Assembly: GCA_964635875.1 (NCBI GenBank)
Contig: CAZWRK010000064.1
Span: 1-22,362 of the forward strand
Origin: CAZWRK01 sp964635875
Lineage (GTDB): Bacteria > Pseudomonadota > Gammaproteobacteria > Burkholderiales > Aquaspirillaceae
Direction of reading: 5' to 3'
DNA length: 22,362 nt
Shown here: in pieces, positions 22,110 through 22,362 of the stretch
Position numbering within the stretch: position 1 is the first letter of the stretch
How the letters are laid out: the number at the start of each line of letters is the position of its first letter
Position numbers and translations under genes: made by a program
The notes under the pieces: generated by a model
What the model saw: the letters and a program-made list of their open reading frames with translations, nothing else
Told to the model about the DNA's origin: nothing
The model's database searches: none

Positions 22110-22205
22110 ATGTCTCACGCCCTCAAACCACCACCTCGAAAACAGGAGGATGCGGTCATCGTCATCGCTCTCTTGACCTTGGCCTTCATAGGCTTTATCA
22201 CGTAA
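22110..22205 (+). CDS. 31-residue single-membrane-span protein
   Basis: A perfect AAGGAGG with 5-6 base spacing precedes the ATG. The product (M-S-H-A-L-K-P-P-P-R-K-Q-E-D) has a basic, Pro-rich cytoplasmic start followed by a C-terminal membrane helix AVIVIALLTLAFIGFIT that ends the protein. The orientation would be N-in. It is small for a holin, but the form, ribosome site and position near the lipoprotein make a lysis-related membrane peptide possible. Confidence 0.55.
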   Translation: MSHALKPPPRKQEDAVIVIALLTLAFIGFIT

Positions 22206-22217
22206 AATCAAAAATTT

Positions 22218-22256
22218 GGCCATTTACAGCCCGTTTTAGGCGATCATGGTCTTTTT
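22218..22256 (+). terminator. Possible intrinsic terminator of the late operon
   Basis: GGCCAT (22218-22223) can pair with ATGGTC (22246-22251, one G-U) and GCC (22229-22231) with GGC (22239-22241), followed directly by TTTTT. The interior loops are large, so the hairpin is mediocre, but it stands 13 bases after the last plus-strand gene and before a minus-strand frame. Confidence 0.4.
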
Positions 22257-22260
22257 GGAC

Positions 22261-22362
22261 TCATATGTCGTCTAAATTTTTTGGCTTCTTTTTTGATAGC
22301 GAGAAACTTCTCCATTTCCATTTTGGATCACGGGCTACATATTTGTAGTTCTTCTTGCGCTG
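22261..22362 (-). CDS. Possible C-terminal end of a minus-strand gene (truncated by window end)
   Basis: This frame is open to the window edge and ends in TGA; the 33 visible residues begin QRKKNYKYVARDPKWKWRSF and end KKKPKNLDDI. The other two minus-strand frames hold stops. Lys/Trp-rich composition would suit a nucleic-acid-binding protein, but too little is visible to name it. It converges on the late operon with the terminator candidate between them. Confidence 0.4.
   Translation of the reverse strand, partial: QRKKNYKYVARDPKWKWRSFSLSKKKPKNLDDI

Noticed and set aside
1..22362. CRISPR array or tRNA genes
   Set aside because: No set of regularly spaced identical short repeats and no cloverleaf with a T-arm was found; the hairpins at 6350-6497 do not form a tRNA.

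Overview
This window is a late (virion structure) region of a short-tailed, dsDNA tailed phage or a prophage of one. The evidence is an almost unbroken plus-strand run in a T7-like order: the C-terminal end of a portal protein (1-777), a few small genes, a scaffold-like protein, an N4-gp56-type major capsid protein, head-decoration-like proteins, an adaptor, a large tail or stopper protein, a GNAT-fold protein, Ala/Gln-rich and very large internal (ejection-type) virion proteins, then eight tandem fibre or adhesin genes, and finally tiny putative lysis genes. No integrase, repressor, tRNA, rRNA or housekeeping gene is present. The host cannot be named. Clear AAGGAG-type ribosome sites and a lipobox-type mini-lipoprotein after the fibres suggest a Gram-negative host, but that is inference.

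Layout. 1-777 is the portal end. 810-2590 is a minus-strand pair, a small protein and a beta-class adenine/cytosine-N4 DNA methyltransferase whose gene carries a roughly 546-bp insertion encoding an HNH endonuclease. The methyltransferase reading frame stays open through the insertion. 2591-2695 is a compact divergent control region with a direct and an inverted repeat. 2696-3856 holds four small plus-strand genes of unknown role, one very rich in His and Met. 3897-6906 covers head assembly (scaffold, capsid, and two proteins sharing a beta domain, separated by a GC-rich hairpin-bearing spacer). 6914-10870 covers connector and tail. 10879-14855 covers GNAT and ejection-type proteins.

At 14840-15570 the strand switches: four very small minus-strand genes, three with one predicted membrane segment each and two of these related to each other, run from a good candidate promoter against the late direction. 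From 15704 to 21910 eight closely packed fibre-like genes share modules: a DSGGA/GNIN motif, a C-terminal module, a tandem 82-residue repeat, and an N-terminal TNN(S/N)C(D/N)Y(S/H)PTQ tag on the last three. The tail fibre region ends with a 48-residue lipoprotein-like ORF and a 31-residue single-membrane-span ORF, in the position where T7-like phages keep lysis genes. The last 100 bases contain the end of a possible minus-strand gene.

The most unusual points are the HNH insertion that preserves an overlapping methyltransferase frame and carries a diverged copy of its flank, the antisense cassette of tiny membrane/coiled-coil proteins inside the late operon, the modular fibre array with a repeated N-terminal tag, and the short genes at both cassettes that fall below usual annotation length limits.
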